Of a stretch of 64,000 nucleotides of DNA, positions 1-8,412 are shown piece by piece. Both the position numbers and the translations under genes were made by a program. Source of the stretch: Bacillota bacterium (GTDB taxonomy: Bacteria > Bacillota > Clostridia > Peptostreptococcales > Anaerovoracaceae). The stretch is taken from contig JAETTD010000002.1 of NCBI GenBank assembly GCA_021769295.1, positions 62,001-126,000 on the forward strand, read 5' to 3'. Each line of letters opens with the position of its first letter. The stretch's first letter is position 1. Under the pieces are notes generated by a model that was not told where the DNA came from, made no database searches, and saw nothing but the letters and a program-made list of their open reading frames with translations.

Positions 1-748
1 CGGGTATTATGTATTTTACGCTTTCTCCCGAAGCAAAGCTTCTGCCCGGTTTAGGTTCCAGAGTACGTATCAAATCGCATACCATTTGAACCTGACTTAC
101 GGACATTCCTATTTTCTTTGCTACCTTGCTCAATTTGTTATCGCCCAAATCTTCAAGATGATTGAGGATTATATATTCTGCAACTTCGTCAAGAAGACCT
201 TTTGCCGCAAGCTGTATAATAAGGCATTCTGCCAGACACCTTGCCCCCACTCCTGACGGCTCAAAAGTCTGAATAACATCAAGAATCCTTTCCACATTTT
301 CCACTTTGGTTTTAAAGCATTTTGCAACTTGCTCGGTTGTAACGGTAAGATATCCGTTTTCGTCTATGGCTTCCACAAGATATCTGCCTATTTTCAGGTC
401 GTCACCTTTAAGTTTGGAAAAGGTAAGCTGCAGAAGCAAGTAATCTTCCAGCGTTTCCTCTTTGCTCACAAACTGCTCGTATGAATATTCCTCTCTTTCC
501 GGAGAATATTCCCATTGTTTATAGCTTTGTTCGTCATCATAATCGTCACGGATTTTTTCGCTCAGGTCTACAAGATTTTCTTCCCTTCTCTTATCAAATT
601 CGAGGACGGGATTTTCGAGCAATTCTTCCTGCACAAAAGAGTCGAGTTCCTGATTATTGAACTGCAAAATGCGAATAGCCTGAATCAATTCAGGCGTCAT
701 GGTCAATTTTTGTGTCTGTTCAATTGTCAATCCGTAACTCAGTTTCAT
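1..748 (-). CDS. rpoN: RNA polymerase sigma-54 factor RpoN (N-terminal part, cut by window edge)
   Basis: The reading frame on the minus strand starts at ATG 746-748 and is still open at position 1, giving 249 codons. The first 45 residues (MKLSYGLTIEQTQKLTMTPE..., then LIQAIRILQFNNQEL) are sigma-54 region I, the part that contacts enhancer-binding activators. Further in, an IQTFEPSGVGARCLAECL stretch matches the core-binding region. The C-terminal HTH and RpoN box lie outside the window. Sigma-54 directs transcription of genes that need an AAA+ activator. A good sigma-A type promoter lies 60-90 bp upstream. Identification is firm; the C-terminal half cannot be judged. Confidence 0.93.
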   Translation of the reverse strand, partial: MKLSYGLTIEQTQKLTMTPELIQAIRILQFNNQELDSFVQEELLENPVLEFDKRREENLVDLSEKIRDDYDDEQSYKQWEYSPEREEYSYEQFVSKEETLEDYLLLQLTFSKLKGDDLKIGRYLVEAIDENGYLTVTTEQVAKCFKTKVENVERILDVIQTFEPSGVGARCLAECLIIQLAAKGLLDEVAEYIILNHLEDLGDNKLSKVAKKIGMSVSQVQMVCDLIRTLEPKPGRSFASGESVKYIIP

Positions 749-807
749 TTATAATCCAAAATCCTTGCTATGAAATAGATTGATAATATTTTATCTTGTA
801 TGCAAAT

Positions 808-836
808 ATTATACCAAAGTATGCCTGTTATTTCAA
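808..836 (-). promoter_or_regulatory. sigma-A type promoter for rpoN
   Basis: Read on the minus strand, TTGAAA (831-836) and TATAAT (808-813) are separated by exactly 17 bp. This is about 60 bp upstream of the rpoN start. The -35 and spacer overlap the last codons of trmL, so rpoN can be transcribed separately from trmL. Confidence 0.75.
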
Positions 837-1298
837 CCCCGGGAATCCCATTTGTCTTAAAGCTTCAAAAAGAATTATGTTTGCTGAATTGGAAAGATTA
901 AAGGAGCGTGTTCTCGTATTTTCACTCATCGGAATCCTTATTGCCCTTTCCTTGTGCTTCTCGATAAAATCTCTCGGCAGGCCTTTTGTTTCTCTTCCGA
1001 ACAAAATAAAGTCTCCGTCTTGAAATTTTGCATCGGTATACAGCCTGCCTCCCTTTGTGGTTGCAAGCCACAATCTCCGCTCGCCGTATTTTGCCATAAA
1101 ATCATCCAAACTGTCGTGAACTTCCAGGTTTACATAAGGCCAATAATCAAGACCCGCTCTCTTGACCTGTTTATCCTCTATGCTGAAGCCGAGCGGACGA
1201 ACCAAATGAAGATTTGTGTCGGTAGCAGCACAGGTTCTTGCTATATTGCCTGTATTAGGCGGTATTTCTGGTTCAACAAAGACTATATTTAAACTCAT
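828..1298 (-). CDS. trmL: tRNA (cytidine/uridine-34-2'-O)-methyltransferase TrmL
   Basis: The 156-aa product has the usual length for TrmL/YibK-type SPOUT methyltransferases, which methylate the ribose of the wobble base 34 of tRNA-Leu using SAM and act as dimers. Family motifs are visible: EPEIPPNTGNIARTCAATD near the N-terminus, LFGRETKGLP in the middle, and IPMSENTRTRSFNLSNSANI forming the knotted SAM site near the C-terminus. It is transcribed away from hom and towards rpoN. Function is assigned by family motifs and length. Confidence 0.93.
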   Translation of the reverse strand: MSLNIVFVEPEIPPNTGNIARTCAATDTNLHLVRPLGFSIEDKQVKRAGLDYWPYVNLEVHDSLDDFMAKYGERRLWLATTKGGRLYTDAKFQDGDFILFGRETKGLPRDFIEKHKERAIRIPMSENTRTRSFNLSNSANIILFEALRQMGFPGLK

Positions 1299-1369
1299 AT
1301 TTATCTTTTAAACTCTCCTTTAGTTTTTTATGTGTCCCAATAAATAATAACAAATTTTCAAAAAAGGTA

Positions 1370-1398
1370 AAGACAAAATTTCAAAACTGTTATATAAT
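1370..1398 (+). promoter_or_regulatory. probable promoter for hom
   Basis: AAGACA (1370-1375) and TATAAT (1393-1398) are 17 bp apart, 33 bp before the hom start codon. The -35 matches four of six consensus bases. A GGAGGT ribosome binding site follows just before the ATG. Confidence 0.6.
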
Positions 1399-1430
1399 TT
1401 CTTCATTGTGAATAATTCGGAGGTAAACTA

Positions 1431-2399
1431 ATGAAAACTGCAAATATCGGCCTGCTTGGCTTTGGCAATGTAGGCGGAGGAACATATAAAATCCTCACAG
1501 ACAACAAGAAACTAATCGAAAACAGAATCGGCGTTTCTCCGAAAATAGTAAAAATCTTACAGAGAAACAGAAACAAGAAACGCCTTGTAGACGCAAACCC
1601 GAATTTGCTTACTGAAGATCCCGATGATATAATCAACAATCCGGATATAGATATAGTGGTTGAGATGCTCGGAGGCATTGAACCTGCAACTTCCTTTATG
1701 CTTCAGTCCATGAAACATAAAAAACATGTGGTAAGCGCCAACAAGGCTGCTATTGCTGCCAACTATGAACTTCTTATGTCAACCGCCAAAGAAAACAACG
1801 TTGAATTTTTATTTGAAGCCAGCGTTGCGGGTGGTATACCGGTTCTTACTGCCATGACCAATGCTCTTGAGGCAAATAATTTTGTAGAAATCATGGGTAT
1901 ACTTAACGGAACCACAAACTATATACTTACAAAGATGACTGAAGAAGGATTACCTTATGAAGAAGTCCTCAAAGATGCCCAGGCAAAGGGATTTGCCGAA
2001 GCAGACCCTACTGCCGACGTAGAAGGAATCGACGCTGCCAACAAGCTTTCCATTTTAATGGCTCTGGCATTTAACAAGTACGTTGCTCCAAGCGATATTC
2101 CGACAACGGGAATAAGCAAAATCACTTCGGAAGACATAAAAGCCGCTTCTGAGCAAAACAAAAAGATAAAACTGATAGGCAGCGCTTCCGTCAAGAACGG
2201 AAAATTTGACTACAGCGTAAAACCCGTTCTCCTTGATGCATCACACCCGCTGGCAGGAGTCAGCAATGAGTTCAACGCCGTTTACATTACAGGCGACATG
2301 GTAGGCGAGCTGATGTTCTACGGCAAGGGCGCAGGTCCTCTCCCTACCGGAAGCGCGGTATGCGGCGATATTTTAAGCATTATGAAAAAATATAAATAA
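1431..2399 (+). CDS. hom: homoserine dehydrogenase (short form)
   Basis: The 322-aa enzyme reduces aspartate semialdehyde to homoserine with NAD(P)H, the branch point to threonine and methionine. A Rossmann motif GLLGFGNVGG lies at residues 8-17. Family motifs VVSANKAAIA and GILNGTTNYILTKM follow, and the substrate segment GFAEADPTADVEGIDAANK is intact. The product ends near residue 320 without the C-terminal ACT domain found in ~430-aa homologues, so allosteric threonine feedback through that domain is not expected. The start has a GGAGGT site 7 nt upstream. The SEC-C gene and the Bax-inhibitor-like gene follow closely and may be cotranscribed. Confidence 0.95.
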   Translation: MKTANIGLLGFGNVGGGTYKILTDNKKLIENRIGVSPKIVKILQRNRNKKRLVDANPNLLTEDPDDIINNPDIDIVVEMLGGIEPATSFMLQSMKHKKHVVSANKAAIAANYELLMSTAKENNVEFLFEASVAGGIPVLTAMTNALEANNFVEIMGILNGTTNYILTKMTEEGLPYEEVLKDAQAKGFAEADPTADVEGIDAANKLSILMALAFNKYVAPSDIPTTGISKITSEDIKAASEQNKKIKLIGSASVKNGKFDYSVKPVLLDASHPLAGVSNEFNAVYITGDMVGELMFYGKGAGPLPTGSAVCGDILSIMKKYK

Positions 2400-2427
2400 A
2401 ATCACTTAATATACGGAGGAATTTAAA

Positions 2428-2928
2428 ATGACATTGTACAAGCAATGGATAGACCTTATGGAAGGTCAGACAGAAGAAACTTTTGAAGAATTCTGGAAAG
2501 AATACAGCGGCACCGAGACCCGTGTTTATGAGCACATACTGGCAAACAAGGACGAGCACCTGTCAGGAACTTTTGAGGAGCTGGCCGCTAAATTTGAAGC
2601 TAACCCTGTAATATTCATGGGCTTTCTTGACGGTATAAACACAAGCCTCAACAAGGCTAACGACCTTGAATCCATTACGGAAACCACCCCTCTTGATTTG
2701 GATGTGGATTTCGATAAACTGTTCTTCAACATGCTTAAAGCTGACGCTGATTACCTGTACTCCCTTCCGCAGTGGGAAGATGTGCTCTCAGAAGAACGCA
2801 GAAAGGAAATAGTCAAAGAATTTAAACGTTCAAAGACAGTTCACAAAGAGAAGGAACCGGGCAGAAACGACCCTTGCCCATGTGGCTCCGGCAAAAAATA
2901 CAAGAAATGCTGCGGCGCAAACAAATAA
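2428..2928 (+). CDS. SEC-C motif protein
   Basis: The 166-aa protein ends in a SEC-C zinc motif ([17 protein letters not shown]), with the Cys-x-Cys...Cys-Cys/His pattern also found at the C-terminus of SecA, where it binds zinc and SecB. The preceding ~140 residues are acidic and helical, with no catalytic motif I recognise. It lies 28 bp after hom and 20 bp before the Bax-inhibitor-like gene, with its own GGAGGA site. Such stand-alone SEC-C proteins are common in Firmicutes but of unknown role. I do not assign a function. Confidence 0.8.
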   Translation: MTLYKQWIDLMEGQTEETFEEFWKEYSGTETRVYEHILANKDEHLSGTFEELAAKFEANPVIFMGFLDGINTSLNKANDLESITETTPLDLDVDFDKLFFNMLKADADYLYSLPQWEDVLSEERRKEIVKEFKRSKTVHKEKEPGRNDPCPCGSGKKYKKCCGANK

Positions 2929-2948
2929 ATTGACGAAAAGGAAATATT

Positions 2949-3632
2949 ATGTATAAAGAAGACTTATTGGACATCGATGTTATACAACATCAGAATAATT
3001 TTATTTTCAAAACGTTCGTATGGATGTTTGCAGGGCTTTTGGTTACAGCTGCCTGTGCGTGGATAACCTACGCTTCTAATCTTTTCTGGTATTTTCTTTA
3101 TGAAAACACCTTTACAACTCTGTTGATTGCAGAAGTCGTAGTAGTTATTCTGTTTTCGTTTTTATTCAAGAAGCTGCCGCCTGTAGCTGTAGGCGTTCTG
3201 TTCTTTGCCTATGCAGTGCTTAACGGACTCACTCTTTCTGTGATATTTGCCATATATCAGATGAGTTCCATAGTGATTCTGTTTCTGGCAGGAGCCGCTC
3301 TTTTCGGAGGCTTTGCTTTATACGGCTACAGATGCAAAAGCGATTTGAGCCACTGGGGCCCTATGCTTATGATAACCCTCATTGTTTCAGTGGTAATGAG
3401 CTTAATAAACATCTTCCTTTTAAAAAGCAGTATTATGGAAATGGTAATAGACTGCGCTGTATTGGTTCTGTTCTTCGGCATTACGGTATACGACATGAAC
3501 AGAATTAAGCAGTTCAGCATGGCCGCTCTTGAAAGCGACAGAAAGCTCTATATATACGGAGCAATGCAGCTTTACCTGGATTTTATAAATATATTCCTGA
3601 GACTTCTTTCTCTGTTTGGAAAGAAAAAGTAG
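2949..3632 (+). CDS. Bax inhibitor-1 (BI-1/YccA/YetJ) family membrane protein
   Basis: The 227-aa product has about seven hydrophobic segments, and its length and spacing fit the BI-1/TMBIM family, whose bacterial member YetJ is a pH-sensitive calcium leak channel. The C-terminal part contains an acidic pair region, FGITVYDMNRIKQF, and the conserved YGAMQLYLDFINIFLRLL ending typical of YccA-like proteins. It is the last gene of the hom cluster and is followed within 20 bp by a strong terminator. The family assignment is good; the transported ion is inferred from homologues. Confidence 0.87.
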   Translation: MYKEDLLDIDVIQHQNNFIFKTFVWMFAGLLVTAACAWITYASNLFWYFLYENTFTTLLIAEVVVVILFSFLFKKLPPVAVGVLFFAYAVLNGLTLSVIFAIYQMSSIVILFLAGAALFGGFALYGYRCKSDLSHWGPMLMITLIVSVVMSLINIFLLKSSIMEMVIDCAVLVLFFGITVYDMNRIKQFSMAALESDRKLYIYGAMQLYLDFINIFLRLLSLFGKKK

Positions 3633-3648
3633 AAAAAGTAGAAACGGC

Positions 3649-3680
3649 AAACCCGGCGATGTGATGACGCCGGGTTTTTA
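3649..3680 (+). terminator. rho-independent terminator after the hom-SEC-C-BI-1 genes
   Basis: AAACCCGGCG and CGCCGGGTTT pair as a 10-bp stem around a short loop and are followed by a T-rich run. The site lies between convergent genes. Confidence 0.88.
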
Positions 3681-3682
3681 TT

Positions 3683-4312
3683 TTACCTTACTATTGAACT
3701 TATAAATTCCACAAGCTCTTTTTCTTCAATTCCTGACGTCTCTATTCCGTAATATATCCCCTCTTTCTCAAATTCCGCAATATAGGCGTCTTCATATTTG
3801 TATATCATAATTTCCGTATCATATATTTGGGACGGCTTTCCGCCTTCAAACACATAACATCTGGCCGGCTGCTGTTTGTCGGAAAAATCAATGCTTATCC
3901 ATCGTTCTCCCGTGCTGTTTTGGTAAACGTAACTGTACCATGCCAAAATATCGTATTCTCCGCTTTTACCGTTTCTTGAATAAGCTTCTCCAAAATCCTG
4001 TTCTGTCAAATCTTCCGGTATTTCCAAAGAATCCAGGGCTGCAAAGGCTATTGCATTTACTTCATCGGCCCACTTTATATCAATATCAAGTAGGGCGGCA
4101 TCTATTACAGAAACTTCGTTGACAAATATATTTTCCTCTTTCAGCGGCTCCAAATTTGGCAGCAGCATTGTTCCAAGCAAAACCACCATGCAGATAGGAA
4201 TTGCTGAATATTTTAACCATAACTTCTTTTTGCCCTGAGCTTTCTCAATTACAGTATCGTATATGCTTTGTTTGTTTATCTTTTCGCTAAAAATCCCCTT
4301 TAATGTTTCCAT
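3683..4312 (-). CDS. putative membrane anti-sigma factor paired with the ECF sigma factor
   Basis: From ATG 4312 (GGGAGG 9 nt upstream) the product has 209 aa. A short cytoplasmic N-terminus of about 30 residues is followed by one membrane segment (IPICMVVLLGTMLLPNL) and a ~150-aa extracytoplasmic domain. No zinc anti-sigma HxxxCxxC motif is present. The gene overlaps the end of the ECF sigma gene by about 25 bp, the classic arrangement for a sigma/anti-sigma pair. The anti-sigma role is inferred from topology and position; the external domain is not one I recognise. Confidence 0.7.
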   Translation of the reverse strand: METLKGIFSEKINKQSIYDTVIEKAQGKKKLWLKYSAIPICMVVLLGTMLLPNLEPLKEENIFVNEVSVIDAALLDIDIKWADEVNAIAFAALDSLEIPEDLTEQDFGEAYSRNGKSGEYDILAWYSYVYQNSTGERWISIDFSDKQQPARCYVFEGGKPSQIYDTEIMIYKYEDAYIAEFEKEGIYYGIETSGIEEKELVEFISSIVR

Positions 4313-4820
4313 TTTTATCATCCTCCCTTTCCATATAAACGCTCAGTTCTTTCAGGTTCCTGTAGAGATGGTTTTTTACATTGGATTCCGTAAGCGCCAA
4401 TTCCCGGGAAATATCTTTAATGGTCATCCGGCTGTAAAAATACAAATAGAATATCTTTGCCACCGTAACATTCTTGCTTTTTATGTGGTTCCAGACTTTT
4501 TCGGCGTCATACTTTAAAAATATTGTTTTTTCCAGATTGAAATCGTCGGGAACGGCCTCAAGGACTGCGTCTTCCGCCTCTTTGATTTTAGCGCGGTATC
4601 TGAACCTGTAAAAATCTTTTACCTTGTTTTTTGCAATTCCCATTACGTACCGCTTATCTTCTGCCTTATCTATCTTTTTGTACAGGGCCAGATATATATT
4701 CTGAATTATGTCCTTTACGTCCTCTATGTCAGAGCAGTGACAGACCACGTATTTTGCAACTTCATCGTAGGAATCCTCGTATAATTTTTCAAACTTATCT
4801 GAAATATTTTGGCTCGCCAT
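4287..4820 (-). CDS. ECF-type RNA polymerase sigma factor
   Basis: The 177-aa protein has sigma region 2 (EDVKDIIQNIYLALYKKID, about residues 32-50) and sigma-4 near the C-terminus (YSRMTIKDISRELALTESNV then KNHLYRNLKEL). It lacks regions 1 and 3, as group IV factors do. The downstream gene overlaps it and encodes a single-pass membrane protein, probably its anti-sigma. A GAAACT...CGACTG pair upstream looks like an autoregulated ECF promoter. The inducing signal is unknown. Confidence 0.88.
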   Translation of the reverse strand: MASQNISDKFEKLYEDSYDEVAKYVVCHCSDIEDVKDIIQNIYLALYKKIDKAEDKRYVMGIAKNKVKDFYRFRYRAKIKEAEDAVLEAVPDDFNLEKTIFLKYDAEKVWNHIKSKNVTVAKIFYLYFYSRMTIKDISRELALTESNVKNHLYRNLKELSVYMEREDDKNGNIKGDF

Positions 4821-4838
4821 TTTATCACCTCAATAATA

Positions 4839-4866
4839 CAGTCGCAAAAAGATACAAAAAAGTTTC
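4839..4866 (-). promoter_or_regulatory. candidate ECF-type autoregulatory promoter
   Basis: On the minus strand, a TGAAACTTTT-like -35 (core 4861-4866) is followed 16 bp later by CGACTG (4839-4844). Together they resemble the AAC/CGTC bipartite promoters used by ECF factors. No good sigma-A hexamers are visible in the same stretch. Confidence 0.5.
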
Positions 4867-4868
4867 AT

Positions 4869-4903
4869 AAAAAAAGAAAAAAGCTGCCCTGTTAGTGGCA
4901 GCT
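4869..4903 (-). terminator. rho-independent terminator downstream of the cupin gene
   Basis: On the minus strand, AGCTGCC and GGCAGCT form a stem (4882-4903) followed by a long T-rich run (4869-4881). A second CTGCC/GGCAG pair lies just upstream. It separates the cupin/Fe-S genes and the repeat at 4945-5211 from the ECF promoter. Confidence 0.72.
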
Positions 4904-4944
4904 CCATGATACATGTAATTCTGCCTCCCTCGGCAGCTCCTAAA

Positions 4945-5211
4945 TGTTGGCTTAATATCAAGAAATCAAGAAAATAGCCAACTCAGGTTTACATAAAACC
5001 TGTTATTCGTGGTTATTTGCTGTGGTTTTATTGTGCTTGTTGGCTTTTTTTGAACGTAAGATAAATCTGGACAACACTTTTGGCGTTTTTCGTTGTCTGT
5101 TTTTGAAATCTCCGGCCAAAAAGCCAACATAGCCTTAAAAGCGACGCCAAAACTTACATTTATTGGAATTTATGTTGGCTGTTTTCTCGTTTCCGGTTAA
5201 AAAAGCCAACG
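4945..5211 (-). repeat. family-1 four-palindrome repeat (complete copy, minus orientation)
   Basis: Four 39-bp segments bounded by TGTTGGC/CGTTGTC and GCCAACA/GGACAACA lie at 4945-4983, 5038-5076, 5091-5129 and 5173-5211. The gaps are 54, 14 and 43 bp. In the element's own orientation (P1 = 5173-5211) the order is P1-43-P2-14-P3-54-P4, so only the last gap departs from other copies (44 bp). P2 and P3 pair through outer TGTTGGCTTTTT/AAAAAGCCAACA arms and inner GACAAC/GTTGTC arms. It fills the non-coding gap between the cupin and ECF genes. Confidence 0.85.
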
Positions 5212-5252
5212 CCAGCCGCCGGCAACACCGACCGCACCGCTTCAAACCAGTC

Positions 5253-5582
5253 CTAATGCTGAGGCACTACCGCAAAATAAGTCAAATCGCCGTCGCTGTC
5301 GTTGATTAAGCTGTGTTCACAGCCCTCAGGACAATAATGGACGTCTCCGGCACCAACCTTCTCGTAATCTCCTTCAAAGAAAACTTTGCCGCAGCCGCTT
5401 TGGATAAAGATAACTTCGCTGCTGCCTTCGTGCCTGTGCAGTCCTATGGAAGCTCCCGGCGTCAGCTTGCCGAACATTATGCGGTTATTGTCGTCCACAA
5501 ACATCTTTGCAGCCGTATCACCTTCTCCGCCTTTAAAATTATGTAAAATTTGCGTTTCCGTTCTTTCAAAATCAATTATCAT
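5253..5582 (-). CDS. small cupin-domain protein
   Basis: The 109-aa product is a single cupin barrel. Cupin motif 1 is visible as GLHRHEGSSEVIFIQSG and motif 2 as GDVHYCPEGCEH, giving the His residues for one metal ion. Substrate is not predictable from sequence. GAGGAG lies 8 nt before the ATG. It starts 11 bp after the Fe-S membrane protein stop on the same strand, so the two are probably cotranscribed. Downstream is a family-1 repeat and a terminator. Confidence 0.85.
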   Translation of the reverse strand: MIIDFERTETQILHNFKGGEGDTAAKMFVDDNNRIMFGKLTPGASIGLHRHEGSSEVIFIQSGCGKVFFEGDYEKVGAGDVHYCPEGCEHSLINDSDGDLTYFAVVPQH

Positions 5583-5592
5583 CTTTTTCTCC

Positions 5593-6417
5593 TCATAACT
5601 TCAGTGCGTCCACAGGACACTCATCTATACATTTCATGCACAAAATACATTCGGTTCCGTTAAGGCGCTTCCTTGAATTGTCTGTCATATCCACATTCAT
5701 CGGACAAACTCTGCGGCACTTTCCGCAGGAAATACATTTATCCTTATCCACCTTTACCCGCAGCAGCGAATAATAAGACGCCGGCTTCAGAAATACGGTA
5801 ATCGGGCATACATATTTACAAAAGGCCCTGTTGTCTTTCAGCACAAAAGCCATTGCAATGCCCACCGCATAATATAAAGCATTGCCTGCGATAAAACTTA
5901 TAAACATTATTTCTTCAACGTTCTTCACCTTAAGCAGAAACAGGCCTGCAACAAAGGCCAATGAAATGCCGAACAGTATATACCTTATAAAACCTATCTT
6001 AAGCCTCGGTTTATCCGGCTCCTTATATGGCAGAAAATCAAGAATCATGGCAGTCCAGCATGCGTATCCGCACCAACCTCTTCCGAATATCAAAGGGCAG
6101 AATATCTTAGCCACCACATAGTGAATGACGGCCGCTTCAAAGACTCCCAGAAACAGATAATACCAGAAACCTTCGATTTGCATATTTTCCCGGCACATGA
6201 GCCCAAGATAGCAGAGCATGTATAAGCCGACTCCCAGCTGTACGATTTGCCTTGCATACTTAAAACGCCTTATATACAAAGTCAGTCCCAATGCGATAAA
6301 TCCGCCTATATATGTAAAGTTGCACAGATAAAACAGATTATCGAGAGTCCTCCATAAGACGATAGCTATAGTCTCAAATATGATAAACATTGTAATAGGC
6401 GCCGAATATTTTTTCAT
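5593..6417 (-). CDS. NapH/NosR/YccM-type 4Fe-4S membrane protein
   Basis: The 274-aa protein has about six membrane segments and two C-terminal 4Fe-4S clusters (CISCGKCRRVCP and CILCMKCIDECP, last ~50 residues). It also carries the two membrane-proximal Cys motifs typical of NapH-like proteins, CPLIFGRGWCGYACW and FCKYVCPI. Homologues pass electrons between the quinone or membrane pool and soluble redox partners. I chose ATG 6415-6417 because GGAGGT is 5 nt upstream. The nine codons before it have no such site. It is divergent from nth. The partner enzyme is not evident here. Confidence 0.85.
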   Translation of the reverse strand: MKKYSAPITMFIIFETIAIVLWRTLDNLFYLCNFTYIGGFIALGLTLYIRRFKYARQIVQLGVGLYMLCYLGLMCRENMQIEGFWYYLFLGVFEAAVIHYVVAKIFCPLIFGRGWCGYACWTAMILDFLPYKEPDKPRLKIGFIRYILFGISLAFVAGLFLLKVKNVEEIMFISFIAGNALYYAVGIAMAFVLKDNRAFCKYVCPITVFLKPASYYSLLRVKVDKDKCISCGKCRRVCPMNVDMTDNSRKRLNGTECILCMKCIDECPVDALKL

Positions 6418-6500
6418 AAGTACCTCCGGCAAATATTTTATCATAAAGTTTAATATAAAAACAGCTTTTTGTGGTATACTTTTTTCGGAGGTACAGCATC

Positions 6501-7175
6501 ATGGTAAAAAACGAAGACATAAACAAAATATTGGACATTTTAGAAGATACATATCCGGAAGCCGAATGTGCCCTGCATCATAAAGACGTATATCAGCTCA
6601 TCGTTGCGGTGGCTCTGTCTGCCCAGACCACAGACAAGTCGGTAAATCAGGTAACTCCCGCTCTGTTTGAAAAATACCCCACTCCTTATGAGCTTGCAGA
6701 TGCAGATCCTGAAGAAGTGGCTGAATACATAAAAAGAATAGGCATGTACAAGACCAAATCCAAGAACATCATAGGACTTGCCAAATCTCTCGTTGAAAAT
6801 TACGAAGGCAAAGTCCCGGATGACTACGACGCCCTCGTGTCTCTTCCCGGCGTAGGCAGAAAGACCGCCAACGTGGTTCTTTCCGTAGGCTTCGGTCATC
6901 AGAGAATCGCTGTGGATACTCACGTTTTCAGAGTTGCAAACAGAATAGGCCTTACAAATGAAAAAGACGTGCTTAAAACCGAGCTGGCTCTCATGGACAG
7001 GCTTCCTGAAAATCGCTGGTCAAGAACCCACCATAGCCTCATATATCACGGAAGGCAGTGCTGCGATGCCAGAAAGCCCAAATGCTCTGAATGTGCCATA
7101 AGCTCCTACTGCGACTACGCAAAGGCGGCAAAGGCCGCAGATACGCCCGATGCGTCCAAAGCGCCAAAGCATTAG
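6501..7175 (+). CDS. nth: endonuclease III (DNA glycosylase/AP lyase)
   Basis: The 224-aa enzyme removes oxidised pyrimidines and cleaves abasic sites. The helix-hairpin-helix motif LPGVGRKTANVVLSV carries the context of the catalytic Lys/Asp pair, with the Asp in VDTHVFRVANR. The C-terminal CDARKPKCSECAISSYC supplies the four Cys of the 4Fe-4S cluster. The start is ATG 6501 with GGAGGT upstream. After the cluster, a low-complexity tail (DYAKAAKAADTPDASKAPKH) extends beyond the usual end, and its coding DNA continues as a short imperfect repeat (GCGTCCAAAGCGCCAA twice) to about 7216. Confidence 0.96.
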   Translation: MVKNEDINKILDILEDTYPEAECALHHKDVYQLIVAVALSAQTTDKSVNQVTPALFEKYPTPYELADADPEEVAEYIKRIGMYKTKSKNIIGLAKSLVENYEGKVPDDYDALVSLPGVGRKTANVVLSVGFGHQRIAVDTHVFRVANRIGLTNEKDVLKTELALMDRLPENRWSRTHHSLIYHGRQCCDARKPKCSECAISSYCDYAKAAKAADTPDASKAPKH

Positions 7176-7241
7176 CAGCGTCCACGCCCAAAGCTTTAAG
7201 GGCGTCCAAAGCGCCAAGCACACTAAAGGCATCAAAATAGC

Positions 7242-7550
7242 CTATATGCAAATAAATTCAATTATAAGAACCGTAAAACAGCAGGAAATAGCGACTTTAA
7301 ACAAGCTTGCTCCAAACCATGCGGCAGCAACGCCCACAGCCAAGGCTGCCGCTCCTGCAACAGGGCTTTGAGTCACCTCTATGATTGCCGGAAAAGTCAT
7401 TACGGCAAGGGTTACGTAAGGAACGTAATATAAAAAGGATTGTAAAAACTGGTTTTCTATCTGCTTTTGAATCAAAGTAAGCGGCAAAACTCTTATGGCG
7501 TAAGATACTGCCGCCATAATAAGGATATATATGTAAACGTTAGATGACAT
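7242..7550 (-). CDS. azlD: AzlD family branched-chain amino acid exporter small subunit
   Basis: The 102-aa, four-helix membrane protein matches AzlD (RVLPLTLIQK near residue 20 is the family signature). It overlaps the end of azlC by 11 bp, as usual for the AzlCD pair, which exports branched-chain amino acids and toxic analogues. It converges on nth with 66 bp between them. Confidence 0.9.
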   Translation of the reverse strand: MSSNVYIYILIMAAVSYAIRVLPLTLIQKQIENQFLQSFLYYVPYVTLAVMTFPAIIEVTQSPVAGAAALAVGVAAAWFGASLFKVAISCCFTVLIIEFICI

Positions 7551-8379
7551 CTTTCCCCTCCTCTTCTTTTTCCGCTTCTGAATTCTCTGCTCCGAACTCC
7601 TCCGCTTCAGAACCTTCTGCTCTTGAATCCTCCGCTTCGGAATCTTCCGGCTTTTTCGGGAACAACAGAGCCGCAGCCGCTGAAATAGCCACCGTCAGAA
7701 TAATTGTCCTCGTGCCGTCGGACATTGAATCGAATATGGATAAGTGAGCGGCCAGATAGCTGGCAGCAAAGCAAATCACAATTATTCCCGCAATAATCTT
7801 GCTCTTTCTTGCCGGAGGAATTATAACGGCAAGAAACATTCCGTACAAAGCCACGCTGAAAGCGCTTACCAGCCTTAGCGGCAACAGGTTTCCGGCAACG
7901 GTGCCAAGGGCAACTCCTATAGCCCAAAGAGGCGAAGCTATAATAGCCGCGCCGTATGTATAATAGGGATTCATATACCCGGGTCTTGCAATAGCTATTC
8001 CAAAGAGCTCATCCGTAATGTAATTTGCCATAACCAGCCTGTGCCAGAAAGGCATATTGGGGTCAAGTCTCTGGCTCATGGCACAGCTCATAAGCATATA
8101 TCTGGCATTGGTAATGAAGATAACAAGAGCCATTTCAATATAAGCGGCTCCTGCCCCTATCATGGTAAATCCCACATACTGACCGGCTGAGGCGTTGCAC
8201 AAAAGGCTCGTGATAAGGCTTTGAAAAGCCGTTACTCCGGCATTCTGAGCAGCTATTCCAAGGGAAAAGCCCACCGCCAGATACCCAAGTCCTATAGGGA
8301 TTCCGTCTCTCATCCCCTCTCTGAATACATTTTTGTTATCCGCCAATCTCAGTGAAAATCTGTCATCATTTTTTGTCAT
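7540..8379 (-). CDS. azlC: AzlC family branched-chain amino acid exporter large subunit
   Basis: The 279-aa product has AzlC signatures (IGLGYLAVGFSLGI; CNASAGQY; VIFITNARYMLM) and seven or so membrane helices. ATG 8377-8379 was chosen because AAAGGTGA is just upstream. The last ~35 residues form an acidic low-complexity tail of degenerate SEAE/SRAEG repeats, not part of the family core and probably an expansion of a short repeat. The gene is divergent from a LysR regulator, which likely controls it. Confidence 0.92.
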   Translation of the reverse strand: MTKNDDRFSLRLADNKNVFREGMRDGIPIGLGYLAVGFSLGIAAQNAGVTAFQSLITSLLCNASAGQYVGFTMIGAGAAYIEMALVIFITNARYMLMSCAMSQRLDPNMPFWHRLVMANYITDELFGIAIARPGYMNPYYTYGAAIIASPLWAIGVALGTVAGNLLPLRLVSAFSVALYGMFLAVIIPPARKSKIIAGIIVICFAASYLAAHLSIFDSMSDGTRTIILTVAISAAAALLFPKKPEDSEAEDSRAEGSEAEEFGAENSEAEKEEEGKDVI

Positions 8380-8412
8380 ATTCAACTCACCTTTCAAGTC
8401 TCATGTGATTTT

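Noticed and set aside
4945..5211. Protein-coding gene inside family-1 repeats
   Set aside because: Open frames across the repeats are short, differ between copies, and have no ribosome binding sites; they are shadows of the palindromic sequence.
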